42,071 bases of DNA from contig JAFLTA010000013.1 in assembly GCA_022510685.1 (NCBI GenBank), forward strand, positions 20,249 through 62,319, in the 5' to 3' direction. The notes under the pieces are model-generated. The model ran no database searches. It was not told where the DNA came from and saw only the letters and a program-made list of their open reading frames with translations. The number at the start of each line of letters is the position of its first letter. Position 1 is the first letter of the stretch. A program made the position numbers and the translations under genes. Shown piece after piece: positions 1 to 8,253 of this stretch. The DNA is from Lachnospiraceae bacterium (GTDB taxonomy: Bacteria > Bacillota > Clostridia > Lachnospirales > Lachnospiraceae).

Positions 1-102
1 GTTTGAGTACCATACGTTTTTACATCATTCTCAAACTCCTGTTATCCCAAACTTTCTCTGGTGCATGTTTGAGTACCATACGTTTTTACATCATTCTCAA
101 AC
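1..102 (-). CRISPR. Leader-proximal end of a type II-A CRISPR array (2 repeats, 1 spacer visible)
   Basis: Two identical 36-bp repeats lie at 1-36 and 67-102, separated by a 30-bp spacer at 37-66. On the minus strand the repeat begins GTTTGAGAATGATG and ends GGTACTCAAAC, with GTTTGAG/CTCAAAC inverted ends. The 36/30 geometry and the position just after csn2 fit type II-A. The array is read on the minus strand, so 67-102 is the leader-proximal repeat and 37-66 is the newest spacer. Older spacers lie beyond the left edge. The window starts exactly on a repeat boundary, which may reflect an assembly break in the array. Confidence 0.97.
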
Positions 103-204
103 CTCAAATTTGAAAATGAAATGCCATCACCTGCATAAAACGTATATCCCATACCCAAGCATTTATTTATAAACAATTATACCATTTATCAATAATCCAA
201 TCAA
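103..204 (-). promoter_or_regulatory. CRISPR leader with array promoter and leader-anchoring sequence
   Basis: On the minus strand a promoter reads TTGATT (204-199), a 17-nt spacer, and TATAAT (181-176), with TGG before the -10 box giving an extended -10. It overlaps the csn2 stop codon, and transcription should start near 169, about 66 nt before the first repeat. The leader ends with ATTTGAG (109-103) directly against the repeat, matching the leader-anchoring sequence known to direct Cas1-Cas2 integration in type II-A systems. The promoter call is from sequence only. Confidence 0.75.
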
Positions 205-872
205 TAAATTTCGCAATTATCCTTATCAATGATATAATATTTCTCTACGGGAATCTTATGAACCACAGAATTTTCCATCAGTAACACATTCCATTTTCTC
301 ACACTGATTTCCTGATACAAAGATTCCAATTCCTGCACGGAAAAATAATTGTGCAAATTCCAAAAGATAATTAAGTTTGCCTTCAATATTTCCTTAGCAA
401 GAATACAATACTGCAACAATCTCTCCAAATCTGTTTCATATTCCTGCTCTATTCGAATTCCCATAGCCTTCGCCAATGCAGAAAAATCAATTTCCTCATT
501 AATTTGATATTCAAAAGGATATTCCATCTCCAACTCAGCGAAGAAACCTTGAATAGTTGTATTCAGTTCCTGACCTTTTTTCCAATAGCGTTCATTCACC
601 GCCATTTGACATATAGATTGTAACACTCCATTCAATATTCGTCTTTGATTTTCCTCCAACTGCAAGGGATTAAATATCATTTCCACGGATTTATTCAGCT
701 TTAATTCCTTTTCACCCGTAGATAATACCCAACTCCCATCACCTCCTTGACATTGAGAAAACATCTCTTTCTGGATTTTCCGCCAGCGGACAGGAGACTC
801 TATAATACATACAGGAATAGTGTTCTCTGCAAATTCTATCTGGAATTGTAAATCGGGATGCACCAATTTCAT
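201..872 (-). CDS. csn2: Csn2, type II-A CRISPR adaptation protein
   Basis: Csn2 is the hallmark of type II-A systems. It forms a tetrameric ring that binds double-stranded DNA ends and works with Cas1-Cas2 and Cas9 during spacer acquisition. This 223-residue protein sits in the last position of the cas operon, next to the array, and its size is normal for the family. Motifs are weak in Csn2, so the call leans on position, length and general resemblance (N-terminal MKLVHPDLQF, an acidic middle, and an FWNLHNYF segment in the C-terminal half). The ATG overlaps the cas2 stop as ATGA, indicating translational coupling. The stop codon lies inside the array promoter, so csn2 and leader are packed with no spare DNA. 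Confidence 0.9.
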   Translation of the reverse strand: MKLVHPDLQFQIEFAENTIPVCIIESPVRWRKIQKEMFSQCQGGDGSWVLSTGEKELKLNKSVEMIFNPLQLEENQRRILNGVLQSICQMAVNERYWKKGQELNTTIQGFFAELEMEYPFEYQINEEIDFSALAKAMGIRIEQEYETDLERLLQYCILAKEILKANLIIFWNLHNYFSVQELESLYQEISVRKWNVLLMENSVVHKIPVEKYYIIDKDNCEIY

Positions 873-1174
873 AATATTATCATCCTCTCATCAGACTGCA
901 AAACATCACTTTTGGTCTCGCCCACTAAAAACTCCATACGGCTATACTGTTTTTCCGTAATAGTAAGCATTTGTACTAACCCCTCATCCGGTTTATTCCT
1001 TCTCACATTTTCTGCAATTCTTTGTGCTACAGTTGTATTCAAAGCCAGCTTGCTATATACAGACTCTTGTTGCATGACAAACCCGCTTTTTAGCAAATAC
1101 TTTCGGAATCGGGTATACTCTCTTCTCTGCGCCACCGTAGTTACCGGCAAGTCAAATAAAACCAATACTCTCAT
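869..1174 (-). CDS. cas2: Cas2, CRISPR adaptation endoribonuclease-fold protein
   Basis: Cas2 forms the dimeric core of the Cas1-Cas2 integrase that inserts new spacers. The 101-residue protein opens with MRVLVLFDLPVTT, the ferredoxin-like first strand with the conserved Asp (D8), and continues with RREYTRFRKYL, typical of type II Cas2. The frame stays open upstream to 1228, but the family N-terminus is MRVLV, so the start is placed at 1174, four nucleotides after the cas1 stop. An AAAGGA sequence lies about 16 nt upstream, which is far, so translation may rely on coupling with cas1. The 3' end overlaps csn2 as ATGA. Confidence 0.93.
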   Translation of the reverse strand: MRVLVLFDLPVTTVAQRREYTRFRKYLLKSGFVMQQESVYSKLALNTTVAQRIAENVRRNKPDEGLVQMLTITEKQYSRMEFLVGETKSDVLQSDERMIIL

Positions 1175-1178
1175 AAAT

Positions 1179-2060
1179 CTATAACTCATATCCTTTATAA
1201 AAAGTAAGCAATGAAACATCGGAATCATTTAGTGCATCAAATACACTTTTTACATACCGCTTTATGGCATTTAAAACAATATAATGTTTCCCCTCCATAA
1301 TGACTTCCTGATTAAGAATATTAACCAATTTCATTTTCTCAGGATGCTCAAACTCATCCAATTTCATAGTGCAGACTGTCTTATCCACCAGCACGCGAAA
1401 TGGTTCCATCAAGTCGGAGCCTAAATTAAACTGATTAAACATATTGTCATGAAACAATCCCAACTGCGTAAAATAACCGTTTGCCACAATTTCCCGATTA
1501 AATGCAGATAATAGAATCGCATATCCGTAATTTAATGCCGCATTAATATTATTATCCTGACTTCTGGAAAAATCCATCCCAAACAATGCGTTAAAATATA
1601 CTTTTGCTGCATGTCCCTCCCGATTTGTCTCATCATTCCATTGTATATCCTGTATATATTCCGATAATAATATTGCCTCCTTTTCCTTTCCCCTTTCTGA
1701 TAAAAATTTTTGTTGCTGTTTAATTTTTTCTCTCACTATTTCTGTCCACACAGCTTCCTTGGCAGCATTTTGCCAGCTAATCTGCGTCCGCACTTTGTTA
1801 CTAGTATCATGAGAACCATAGTATGATACCAGTTCCGAAGAAGGGTTCCTCTGGGAATCACAAAAAACCACCTTAACCTTTTGTTTGCTTAACTCTGCCA
1901 ACAATCCTACGGTCAACGACACGGATGTAGACTCTACAAGAAGTACAGCAATTTCTGAGATATGGATTTTGGTTGTATTCAACTCACCACGAACTACCAG
2001 ATAATTTAACTGTAAATCCAGTTTCGCTGTATTATGAATTACAACCACACGCCAACTCAT
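1179..2060 (-). CDS. cas1: Cas1, CRISPR integrase
   Basis: Cas1 is the metal-dependent integrase that joins new spacers to the leader-proximal repeat. The 293-residue protein has the usual length for type II Cas1. The expected metal ligands are visible: Glu148 in NREGHAAKVYF, His204 in LGLFHDNMFNQ, and Glu219 in SDLMEPFR. The N-terminal beta domain begins MSWRVVVIHNTAKL, as in type II-A proteins. The start ATG overlaps the cas9 stop as ATGA, and cas2 follows after four nucleotides, so the four cas genes form a single operon. All key residues appear intact. Confidence 0.97.
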   Translation of the reverse strand: MSWRVVVIHNTAKLDLQLNYLVVRGELNTTKIHISEIAVLLVESTSVSLTVGLLAELSKQKVKVVFCDSQRNPSSELVSYYGSHDTSNKVRTQISWQNAAKEAVWTEIVREKIKQQQKFLSERGKEKEAILLSEYIQDIQWNDETNREGHAAKVYFNALFGMDFSRSQDNNINAALNYGYAILLSAFNREIVANGYFTQLGLFHDNMFNQFNLGSDLMEPFRVLVDKTVCTMKLDEFEHPEKMKLVNILNQEVIMEGKHYIVLNAIKRYVKSVFDALNDSDVSLLTFYKGYEL

Positions 2061-5000
2061 AATTCTTTCAAGTCAATAACCTGCTCGTAAAAACCGGTAA
2101 TTGACTGGTTGATAACAGAGATATTCTCCAATTTACTAATGTCTTTGCTAAGAACAAGAATTCCTGCATGTCCTGGTCCTGCAATACTAGATAAATTTGC
2201 CGCACTACTTTGGCACTGAAATAGATGCAATATTTCATTTAATAATAAACACTTATTTTCACGTGTCAGTTTATCGAATTTTTCCTTGCCATCTTCTAAG
2301 GTCTTGATTTGTGTCCCTAATCGTTTCCCATAAACAGTGTTTTGCAGCTTATGTTGGAATTCTTCATAAACATTTAACAAGTCCTCATCACTAAGCTCCA
2401 TCTTATCGGAAATTGTTGCATTCTTGTTTTCTTTGTAATCCAAACAAAACTTACTTACTTTTTTCAATATCTTTTGTAGCTCTATAGAGACAACCAGTTG
2501 ATTCGCCCCTTTAAAGACTAACCGTTTCCCGGTTCTGCCCGACAGATGCATCATAAACCCATCCACATTAAACAAAGAATCCGTCTTTATCTTGGGTAAC
2601 AAAATCCTTGGATTTTTTAACCCCAACTCATCACGACAATACTGTTTTATGCTCTCTGGAGAACTTTCCACCTTTTTAGCACGATAAACCGGCACATACT
2701 CTATTGTACGCACAGAGCTTCCTTTTTTATCCTCTGACTCCACCAACATGAAATATGCCCCACTTGCCTTGTTATATCCGCCATACTTTTCAATACATGA
2801 CAATCGGTCATCGTTCGCCAAGGATTTTATCGGGACCTGCCCCTTGCCTTTCTTCATGATTTGCTGGTCAAATAATCCTCCCTTCACCTCATACGCCCTT
2901 CTGGTAAAAAGAATATTATTCTTTCGCATCCATTTAACCACTGTATGAATCGTACCCCCGTCACCGGGAACCCATGCCACCTCATTGCCCCGCTTTACAG
3001 TTTCCCTCTCAAACATTTTTTGCAGATTGTACGTTCTTCCCGGATAATTTCTTACAAACCATGCCGCATCCTTGGTAAACTTTACGTAGTAAGTATTTCC
3101 AACAACAATATTCAAATACGCATCTTTGGCATGATGGTAATCGTTGATTTCGCGTACCTTTATGAAACCAAAATCTTGACGAAATTTACTCACTGCACGT
3201 GCCTTGGCATATACAATTTCCGAATCAGGATATGCTTTGTTTAACAACTGTGTTACCGCCTTTGTACTCTGTCTTGTCTCTACCAGCTGTCTGGCAATAA
3301 ATCCCGCCAATTCATTTTCTCCGAATTCATCCCTCCTGGTCAAGCGATGATACTTCTCTTTACTAATCATCTGCTTTTTCAACAGACTATCCCACAACCA
3401 TTTCGCATTGTTCATATATTCCTTTGGAACAGGAAATGTGTCTGACTTATTACTATTAAGCTCACGCTTTACCAGCACACGGTTATCCAAGCTATCGTCC
3501 ATCACCTTAGACTGGGGATAGATATGGTCAATGTCATACCGATTAGTAAAAAGATCCTCTATATCAATCACTTCTCCCGAATACATACATCTGCCCATCT
3601 GCGTATAATAGAGATACAGTTTATCACTACGTAGTTTATGGTCATCTTCCGTATTCAGACTCTGACATAACTCCGGTGCCTCTTTTTGACAGGAACGGTA
3701 TAAATCCTGTAATTTCGCCTTTCTCGAAGCTTTACGACCCTCTTTTTTGCTAGGTTCCCTTGCCATTTCCACAAAAATACGCTCCGGTGCACCACCCATA
3801 ATATGAGTGATTTCACGGACGATTTTTAGCGTCTGCCATATAGGACGTTTCACCGCCGGAGAAACATACATTTCCTTTACATCTTCATATGTCACTTCTC
3901 CATCCGATGATTTTTTGGAATTCCTCTCTGCAATCTCATCTAGATATTTATATTTCTTGCTGAGTAGCTGCATAAGATTCTCATTAGTGACCCACAGTGC
4001 GGAAATAATATTCAGTATTTCTCCTGTTTCTTCATGAACAGATTCGATTTCCTCCAGAAATGCACGGGAAAATCTTCCCCAGCCAGTATATTTCTTCCCT
4101 GCAAGCTGCGAAATCTGCTTATCACTTAATGAAGAATACTTTCGTTGCAAGCGTTTTTTCAACATCTTTTGGGAGTCTCCAAACAAAGTAATATCCTTAA
4201 TGATATCCTCCTGTTCCGCTTCTGTTAGAGAAACATCTCCGGCAATTTGTTTGATATCATGATACGCTTTCAGAGAACTCTTAAAATTCTGGTCAAAACC
4301 CGACAATTCCTGTTCTTTTGTGATTATCCCCTCACGAACTAAATAATCTTTAACTCTCTTGCCAGTAACCCTTTGGTGCTTCTTAAAAACATCTTCGTAT
4401 ATTTTCTGCTTTATCTCCACCGAAGCCAGCTCTCCGTCTATCCGCAGATTATTCAATTCATTTAGCACAGTATACTTTGCGTAAAGAAGTGACTCCTTCG
4501 GCAGTACATCTTCACCTACTAAATAGGTACACTTATTGGTCATGCGGCGAATAAACTGCTCTGCACTCTCCTCTTCATCTATCTTTTCTCTAAAATTCCA
4601 CGGATATATTTTTTCAAAGTTTTCACCTTTCCGAATTGACCAACTGTGTCCACCTTTGTCTTTGTGGTATGTATTTAGTGGCCCTACATAATAGGGAATA
4701 CGGAACTGAAAAATTGCTTTTATTTTATCTGCTGCAGAATATCCATCTGTATCTTTCTCCTCAAGAAATGGATAAAATTTTTCTGCATTTTCCAGAATGA
4801 CTTTCAGTTCTTTTTCGTGCAGTTGGTATGGAATAACCCCGTTGTCACGGATAACTTGTTTAGGCAACAGAGTCCCCAGCTCTATTTCATCCAATAATTC
4901 ATCTACAATCTGTTTTTTATCATCAGGACAGGAAAATGAGTTTAGGGTCTTTTTCAGAAAACTGTAAAAATCTTCTCTCGTACATTTCTTTTCAATAGGC

Positions 5001-6115
5001 ACTTTCTTCCCATTTTTCTTCACCATACCAATATAAGCGCTATAATTTGCCGCTTTCCCTGGCACGCCAAAGACACTTACATATACTTCTCTATCTGTCC
5101 GCAACAAGTCCTTTAGCTTGCGTAAATCTTCTCTATGCTTGTTATAAATGTGGGCTTTTGCTTCCGACAAATATTCCGCTGATTGTAAAATATCATTTAA
5201 TATTGCCCAATCATATATTGCTTTCGCAGCAATAATCAATAAGAATCTGTCTGCTAGGACTGTCTCTATCTGCATGATGTAATCTTCATACGTACTATCT
5301 GAAAAACAAATTTTGTTCCTCTCCTCCTCATCCAAAGTTTTGTCTCCGAATAACTCACTTAATTTTACAGAACATCCTGCAATCAATGCTGCCAAAGCTT
5401 TTTTCTGTTTATCATTACCCGCAATAATAACACCTATTTTTTGTTTCTTAGTTGTCCTGTTGTCATTTCCGGATCTTAAAATACTTTCTATCTCTTTTTT
5501 CTCGTCCTCCTCCAATGCAATCTCCATGCCCTGTCCTTCAGCACACTCTAACAATACATCCATCGCAGTATCAAAATTTGTTACGTCTGACATTTCTCTG
5601 CCTTCAAATAAAAAATGTCCGCGATGCTTAATGATATGATGAAGTGCCAAATATACCAGACGAATATCCGGCTTTTCATCTTTGGCTATACACAAATATT
5701 GACGCAAATGATATATAGTGGGGAATTTTTTATGAAAATCTTTATCAGTAAAACCTTTGTCAACAAATAAAGCATAAGGTAATTCCGGCATATTTCCCTC
5801 AGAATCCCGCTTGTCTTCTGGATAGTATTTACTCTCCTTCATCCTTAAATAAAATCCCGGATCTACTTTGCCAATTTCCTCTGCAAATAATTCCTGCAAT
5901 AGTGCAATACGATTTTTGCTTCTCTCTGTTCTTCTGCGTGATGTACGAAACATCCTTCTCTCTTCTGCTGTATTGGCTGATTCAAAGAGACGGATTCCCC
6001 ACAAGGCTTTCCCATTCTTTTTAATAATTTCATACTTATCATTAGTAACTGCCCAACCAACAGAGCCTGTACCCATGTCCAATCCCAAGTAATACTTATC
6101 TTTTGAGTTATTCAT
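2057..6115 (-). CDS. cas9: Cas9, type II-A RNA-guided DNA endonuclease
   Basis: Cas9 cuts both strands of invading DNA guided by crRNA:tracrRNA. The protein is 1352 residues from the chosen start. RuvC-I is YYLGLDMGTGSVGW (Asp13), RuvC-II is RIFVEMAREP (Glu783), HNH is YDIDHIYPQSK (His864), and RuvC-III is HHAKDAYLNIVVGN (His995, Asp998). An arginine-rich bridge helix lies near residues 53-80. All nuclease residues look intact. The frame is open to 6157, but AAAGGAGG lies seven nucleotides before the ATG at 6115, so the 14 upstream codons are rejected. The sequence resembles Lachnospiraceae Cas9 proteins such as that of Coprococcus catus as I recall it; this was not checked. It leads the cas operon, divergent from the tracrRNA. 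Confidence 0.98.
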   Translation of the reverse strand: MNNSKDKYYLGLDMGTGSVGWAVTNDKYEIIKKNGKALWGIRLFESANTAEERRMFRTSRRRTERSKNRIALLQELFAEEIGKVDPGFYLRMKESKYYPEDKRDSEGNMPELPYALFVDKGFTDKDFHKKFPTIYHLRQYLCIAKDEKPDIRLVYLALHHIIKHRGHFLFEGREMSDVTNFDTAMDVLLECAEGQGMEIALEEDEKKEIESILRSGNDNRTTKKQKIGVIIAGNDKQKKALAALIAGCSVKLSELFGDKTLDEEERNKICFSDSTYEDYIMQIETVLADRFLLIIAAKAIYDWAILNDILQSAEYLSEAKAHIYNKHREDLRKLKDLLRTDREVYVSVFGVPGKAANYSAYIGMVKKNGKKVPIEKKCTREDFYSFLKKTLNSFSCPDDKKQIVDELLDEIELGTLLPKQVIRDNGVIPYQLHEKELKVILENAEKFYPFLEEKDTDGYSAADKIKAIFQFRIPYYVGPLNTYHKDKGGHSWSIRKGENFEKIYPWNFREKIDEEESAEQFIRRMTNKCTYLVGEDVLPKESLLYAKYTVLNELNNLRIDGELASVEIKQKIYEDVFKKHQRVTGKRVKDYLVREGIITKEQELSGFDQNFKSSLKAYHDIKQIAGDVSLTEAEQEDIIKDITLFGDSQKMLKKRLQRKYSSLSDKQISQLAGKKYTGWGRFSRAFLEEIESVHEETGEILNIISALWVTNENLMQLLSKKYKYLDEIAERNSKKSSDGEVTYEDVKEMYVSPAVKRPIWQTLKIVREITHIMGGAPERIFVEMAREPSKKEGRKASRKAKLQDLYRSCQKEAPELCQSLNTEDDHKLRSDKLYLYYTQMGRCMYSGEVIDIEDLFTNRYDIDHIYPQSKVMDDSLDNRVLVKRELNSNKSDTFPVPKEYMNNAKWLWDSLLKKQMISKEKYHRLTRRDEFGENELAGFIARQLVETRQSTKAVTQLLNKAYPDSEIVYAKARAVSKFRQDFGFIKVREINDYHHAKDAYLNIVVGNTYYVKFTKDAAWFVRNYPGRTYNLQKMFERETVKRGNEVAWVPGDGGTIHTVVKWMRKNNILFTRRAYEVKGGLFDQQIMKKGKGQVPIKSLANDDRLSCIEKYGGYNKASGAYFMLVESEDKKGSSVRTIEYVPVYRAKKVESSPESIKQYCRDELGLKNPRILLPKIKTDSLFNVDGFMMHLSGRTGKRLVFKGANQLVVSIELQKILKKVSKFCLDYKENKNATISDKMELSDEDLLNVYEEFQHKLQNTVYGKRLGTQIKTLEDGKEKFDKLTRENKCLLLNEILHLFQCQSSAANLSSIAGPGHAGILVLSKDISKLENISVINQSITGFYEQVIDLKEL

Positions 6116-6190
6116 GTATTCCTCCTTTGCATATTCTGCTACGACAGCCAACAACATAAATCACATATTTCTGTATCGGCATCTTTCTTG

Positions 6191-6219
6191 TTGACAAAAT
6201 TTATCAAATCCTTTAATAT
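6191..6219 (+). promoter_or_regulatory. tracrRNA promoter (sigma-A type)
   Basis: A consensus -35 box TTGACA (6191-6196) is followed by 17 nt and TAATAT (6214-6219). Transcription would begin near 6226, just before the anti-repeat, giving a short tracrRNA with almost no 5' extension. Confidence 0.8.
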
Positions 6220-6225
6220 ATATGT

Positions 6226-6340
6226 AGTTAAGTACCATACTTAATTTACATCATAAGTTCAAATAAAAATTTATTCAAATCGCCTTATGGCATCACAGTG
6301 TGTGATTATTAAAAACTCGCAAACGCGGGTTTTTATTTTA
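6226..6340 (+). ncRNA. tracrRNA
   Basis: The tracrRNA pairs with each crRNA repeat for RNase III processing and Cas9 loading. The anti-repeat spans about 6227-6264 and shares long blocks with the complement of the crRNA repeat, including AAGTACCATAC, TTTACATCAT and TTCAAA, with central mismatches that would bulge. It is followed by a nexus-like stem GCC-TTAT-GGC (6282-6291), a hairpin ATCAC-AGTGT-GTGAT (6292-6306) and a terminator (6311-6334). It is divergent from cas9 and about 110 nt upstream of its start codon. The ends are estimated from the promoter and terminator. Confidence 0.9.
6311..6340 (+). terminator. Rho-independent terminator of tracrRNA
   Basis: Stem AAAAACTCGC (6311-6320) pairs with GCGGGTTTTT (6325-6334) through 10 bp with one T-G wobble and an AAAC loop, followed by ATTTTA. 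Confidence 0.88.
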
Positions 6341-6344
6341 TTAT

Positions 6345-6552
6345 CGTATATATATTTGGACTTATATACTCCACTGATATAGTGGCAAATTATATGGTCT
6401 ATACCACATAGTACTATATATTATATGGTAAATAACATCAAATTTCAACTGTCTTATATTCCTCTAAAATGATATTAATATCGATAATTAAAATATTATA
6501 GCAGAGTTTCATGAATTATATCTTTAAATGCGCATAAAATATAAGTAACATA
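6345..6552. other. AT-rich gap between tracrRNA and the NYN gene
   Basis: No convincing gene is seen here. The stretch is very AT-rich and has small palindromes: CCACT-GATAT-AGTGG (about 6371-6385), a TGGT/ACCA pair near 6395-6406, and ATAGTACTAT (about 6408-6417). None has a U-tract or an obvious partner. It separates the CRISPR locus from the promoter at 6553. Confidence 0.4.
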
Positions 6553-6581
6553 TTGACATAAGTCAATTGTTATGATAGAAT
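6553..6581 (+). promoter_or_regulatory. Promoter of the NYN-motor gene group
   Basis: TTGACA (6553-6558), a 17-nt spacer and TAGAAT (6576-6581) form a good sigma-A-type promoter. Transcription from about 6588 would give a 5' leader of roughly 90 nt that contains the structure at 6603-6660. Confidence 0.7.
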
Positions 6582-6602
6582 AATTAGACACAAATTATTG
6601 TG

Positions 6603-6661
6603 AAAAGTCCGAAGTTGTAAGCCGTCCACTATAAGGATAGTGCCGAACCTTTGGATTTTTT
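6603..6661 (+). ncRNA. Structured 5' leader, candidate cis-regulatory RNA or attenuator
   Basis: Outer stem P1 pairs 6603-6614 (AAAAGTCCGAAG) with 6649-6660 (CTTTGGATTTTT), 12 bp with two G-T wobbles. Inner stem P2 pairs CACTAT (6627-6632) with ATAGTG (6637-6642) around an AAGG loop. Between them lies an asymmetric internal loop, TTGTAAGCCGTC against CCGAAC. The 3' strand of P1 is itself a T-run, so the element could end transcription 20 nt before the NYN start codon. I do not recognise it as a known riboswitch. The fold was derived by hand. Confidence 0.55.
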
Positions 6662-6679
6662 ATTATACAGGAGGAAAAT

Positions 6680-7336
6680 ATGAACACTGCTATACTAGTA
6701 GATGGAGGCTTTTATAGAAAAAGAGCACAGAAACTATTTGGAGAACTGACACCTGAAGAACGAGCAAATGAATTAAACACCTATTGCTGGAGACATTTGT
6801 CTGAAAAAAATATTAAACATGATCTATATAGAATTTTTTATTATGACTGCGAACCTATGAAAAAAAAGTTATTCCATCCCTTCACCAAACAACAGATAGA
6901 TTTCTCACAAACTGAACTGTACATATGGATGAATACTTTTTTAAATGAGTTAAAGAAAAAAAGAAAATTTGCCTTAAGAATGGGAACTCTTTCAGAGGAA
7001 CAGGCAAATTATACAATTAGAGCTAATGTCGTTAAAAAGCTTTGTAATGGTACAAGAAAATTTCAAGATTTAACCGAAAGTGATTTTCAATTAAATTTAG
7101 ACCAAAAAGGTGTGGATATGAAAATTGGTATTGATATAGCATCCATGGCTTTTAAGCGACAAGTTGATAAGCTTGTATTAATTTCCGGCGACAGCGATTT
7201 TGTTCCTGCAGCCAAATTAGCACGCAGGGAAGGCATTGATTTTGTATTAGATCCTATGGGCGCAAAAATAAAGGAAGAATTATTTGAACATATTGATGGG
7301 TTACGTTCTTGTGATAACAGAATACATAATAACTAA
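6680..7336 (+). CDS. NYN-domain (PIN-like) nuclease, LabA-type
   Basis: This 218-residue protein has the NYN/PIN-like nuclease fold, a family of metal-dependent ribonucleases used in RNA turnover and in some defence and toxin systems. Acidic residues sit where expected: Asp8 in AILVDGGFY, Asp146 and Asp152 in KGVDMKIGIDIA, and Asp171/Asp173 in ISGDSDFVPAAKLA. A lysine-rich middle (about 60-125) may bind RNA. There is no signal peptide or membrane segment, so it should be cytoplasmic. AGGAGG (6669-6674) fixes the ATG. The gene is AT-rich like the cas genes to its left. Seventy nucleotides without a clear terminator separate it from a ZorA/ZorB-like pair on the same strand, so co-transcription is plausible. 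The target RNA is unknown. Confidence 0.85.
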   Translation: MNTAILVDGGFYRKRAQKLFGELTPEERANELNTYCWRHLSEKNIKHDLYRIFYYDCEPMKKKLFHPFTKQQIDFSQTELYIWMNTFLNELKKKRKFALRMGTLSEEQANYTIRANVVKKLCNGTRKFQDLTESDFQLNLDQKGVDMKIGIDIASMAFKRQVDKLVLISGDSDFVPAAKLARREGIDFVLDPMGAKIKEELFEHIDGLRSCDNRIHNN

Positions 7337-7405
7337 TTATATTTTTACAATCAACTATACCTAATAATGAACAATAACATACTTAATCAGAATTGGAGGA
7401 AACCT

Positions 7406-8239
7406 ATGAAATCATTTGGTAGCGAAGGAATTTTATTGCCGGTCTATTTTATTATGCTGGGAGTTGCCGCATACCTGAACTTTTTTTCAGGCTCAAAAGT
7501 TGACATGGTAAATGTGTTGATTAATATCTGCATGTTTCTCATTGTAGGGGGAATCATCCTCTGGGCGAATACTCACTGTTTCATGCCGATAAACCGCATG
7601 ATGTCCAGTCTGCATCTCGCCTCCCGGAATTTTAAGACCGATTTCGACAAGAAGAGAGACTATCTATGGGACGACTACAAAAACAATGCAAAGTTATTCA
7701 ACAATAAGTTAGCAGATAAACGTTTCTATGAATACTGCCAAGAGAAAAAACGTCTCGATATGCTGAACCGTTCATCCCAATGTGACATTGATGATTATCT
7801 GAATGAATACTACATAGATGCCATCATGAAGCGCGGACTGGTTTCTATCGTACCGGGCGTCATGACCGGTCTTGGTATTTTGGGCACTTTCGTGGGACTG
7901 TCCTTTGGTCTGCAAAATTTTCATACTGAAAACGCCGCTGCCATCACTAACAGCATTGCCCCACTGATGGACGGCATCAAGATTGCATTCCATACGTCAA
8001 TATACGGTATGGTTTTCTCGCTGATTTTTAATTTCGTGTACAAAAAAAATCTGGAAGACGCCTATATGGCAATGGACGAATTTCTGGAGAGTTATCATAA
8101 ATATGTGGCACCAAAACCGGAAAATAACACTACCGGTCTTTTGTTGGAGTATCAAACTTTACAGATGATGCAGATGGAAGAATTATTAGATAAATTCGGA
8201 GATGACTTGGCAGAAAAAATCGCGAAAGCTTTACGCTAG
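7406..8239 (+). CDS. MotA/TolQ/ExbB-like proton-channel protein, ZorA-like
   Basis: The 277-residue membrane protein resembles the stator half of ion-driven motors. Predicted membrane segments lie near residues 8-27, 38-58, 144-169 and 190-212. The third carries SIVPGVMTGLGILGTFVGL, typical of ZorA and MotA/ExbB channel helices. A cytoplasmic loop of about 85 residues follows segment two. The C-terminal tail is only about 65 residues, far shorter than the long coiled tail of Zorya type I ZorA. The frame is open from 7367, but GGAGGA (7395-7400) sits five nucleotides before the ATG at 7406. The partner gene begins 14 nt after the stop, forming an operon. With a MotB-like partner it probably makes an inner-membrane complex. 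Zorya-type defence is inference. Confidence 0.85.
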   Translation: MKSFGSEGILLPVYFIMLGVAAYLNFFSGSKVDMVNVLINICMFLIVGGIILWANTHCFMPINRMMSSLHLASRNFKTDFDKKRDYLWDDYKNNAKLFNNKLADKRFYEYCQEKKRLDMLNRSSQCDIDDYLNEYYIDAIMKRGLVSIVPGVMTGLGILGTFVGLSFGLQNFHTENAAAITNSIAPLMDGIKIAFHTSIYGMVFSLIFNFVYKKNLEDAYMAMDEFLESYHKYVAPKPENNTTGLLLEYQTLQMMQMEELLDKFGDDLAEKIAKALR

Positions 8240-8253
8240 AAACGGAGTATACC

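Noticed and set aside
1175..1228. Longer start for cas2
   Set aside because: It would overlap cas1, and Cas2 proteins begin at the MRVLVLFDLP strand.
6116..6157. Upstream in-frame extension of cas9 (14 codons)
   Set aside because: It contains the AAAGGAGG site of the ATG at 6115, and the family N-terminus begins just after that ATG.
6603..6661. Known riboswitch or small self-cleaving ribozyme (preQ1, fluoride, guanidine, hammerhead, twister)
   Set aside because: None of the conserved core sequences I remember for these classes is present.
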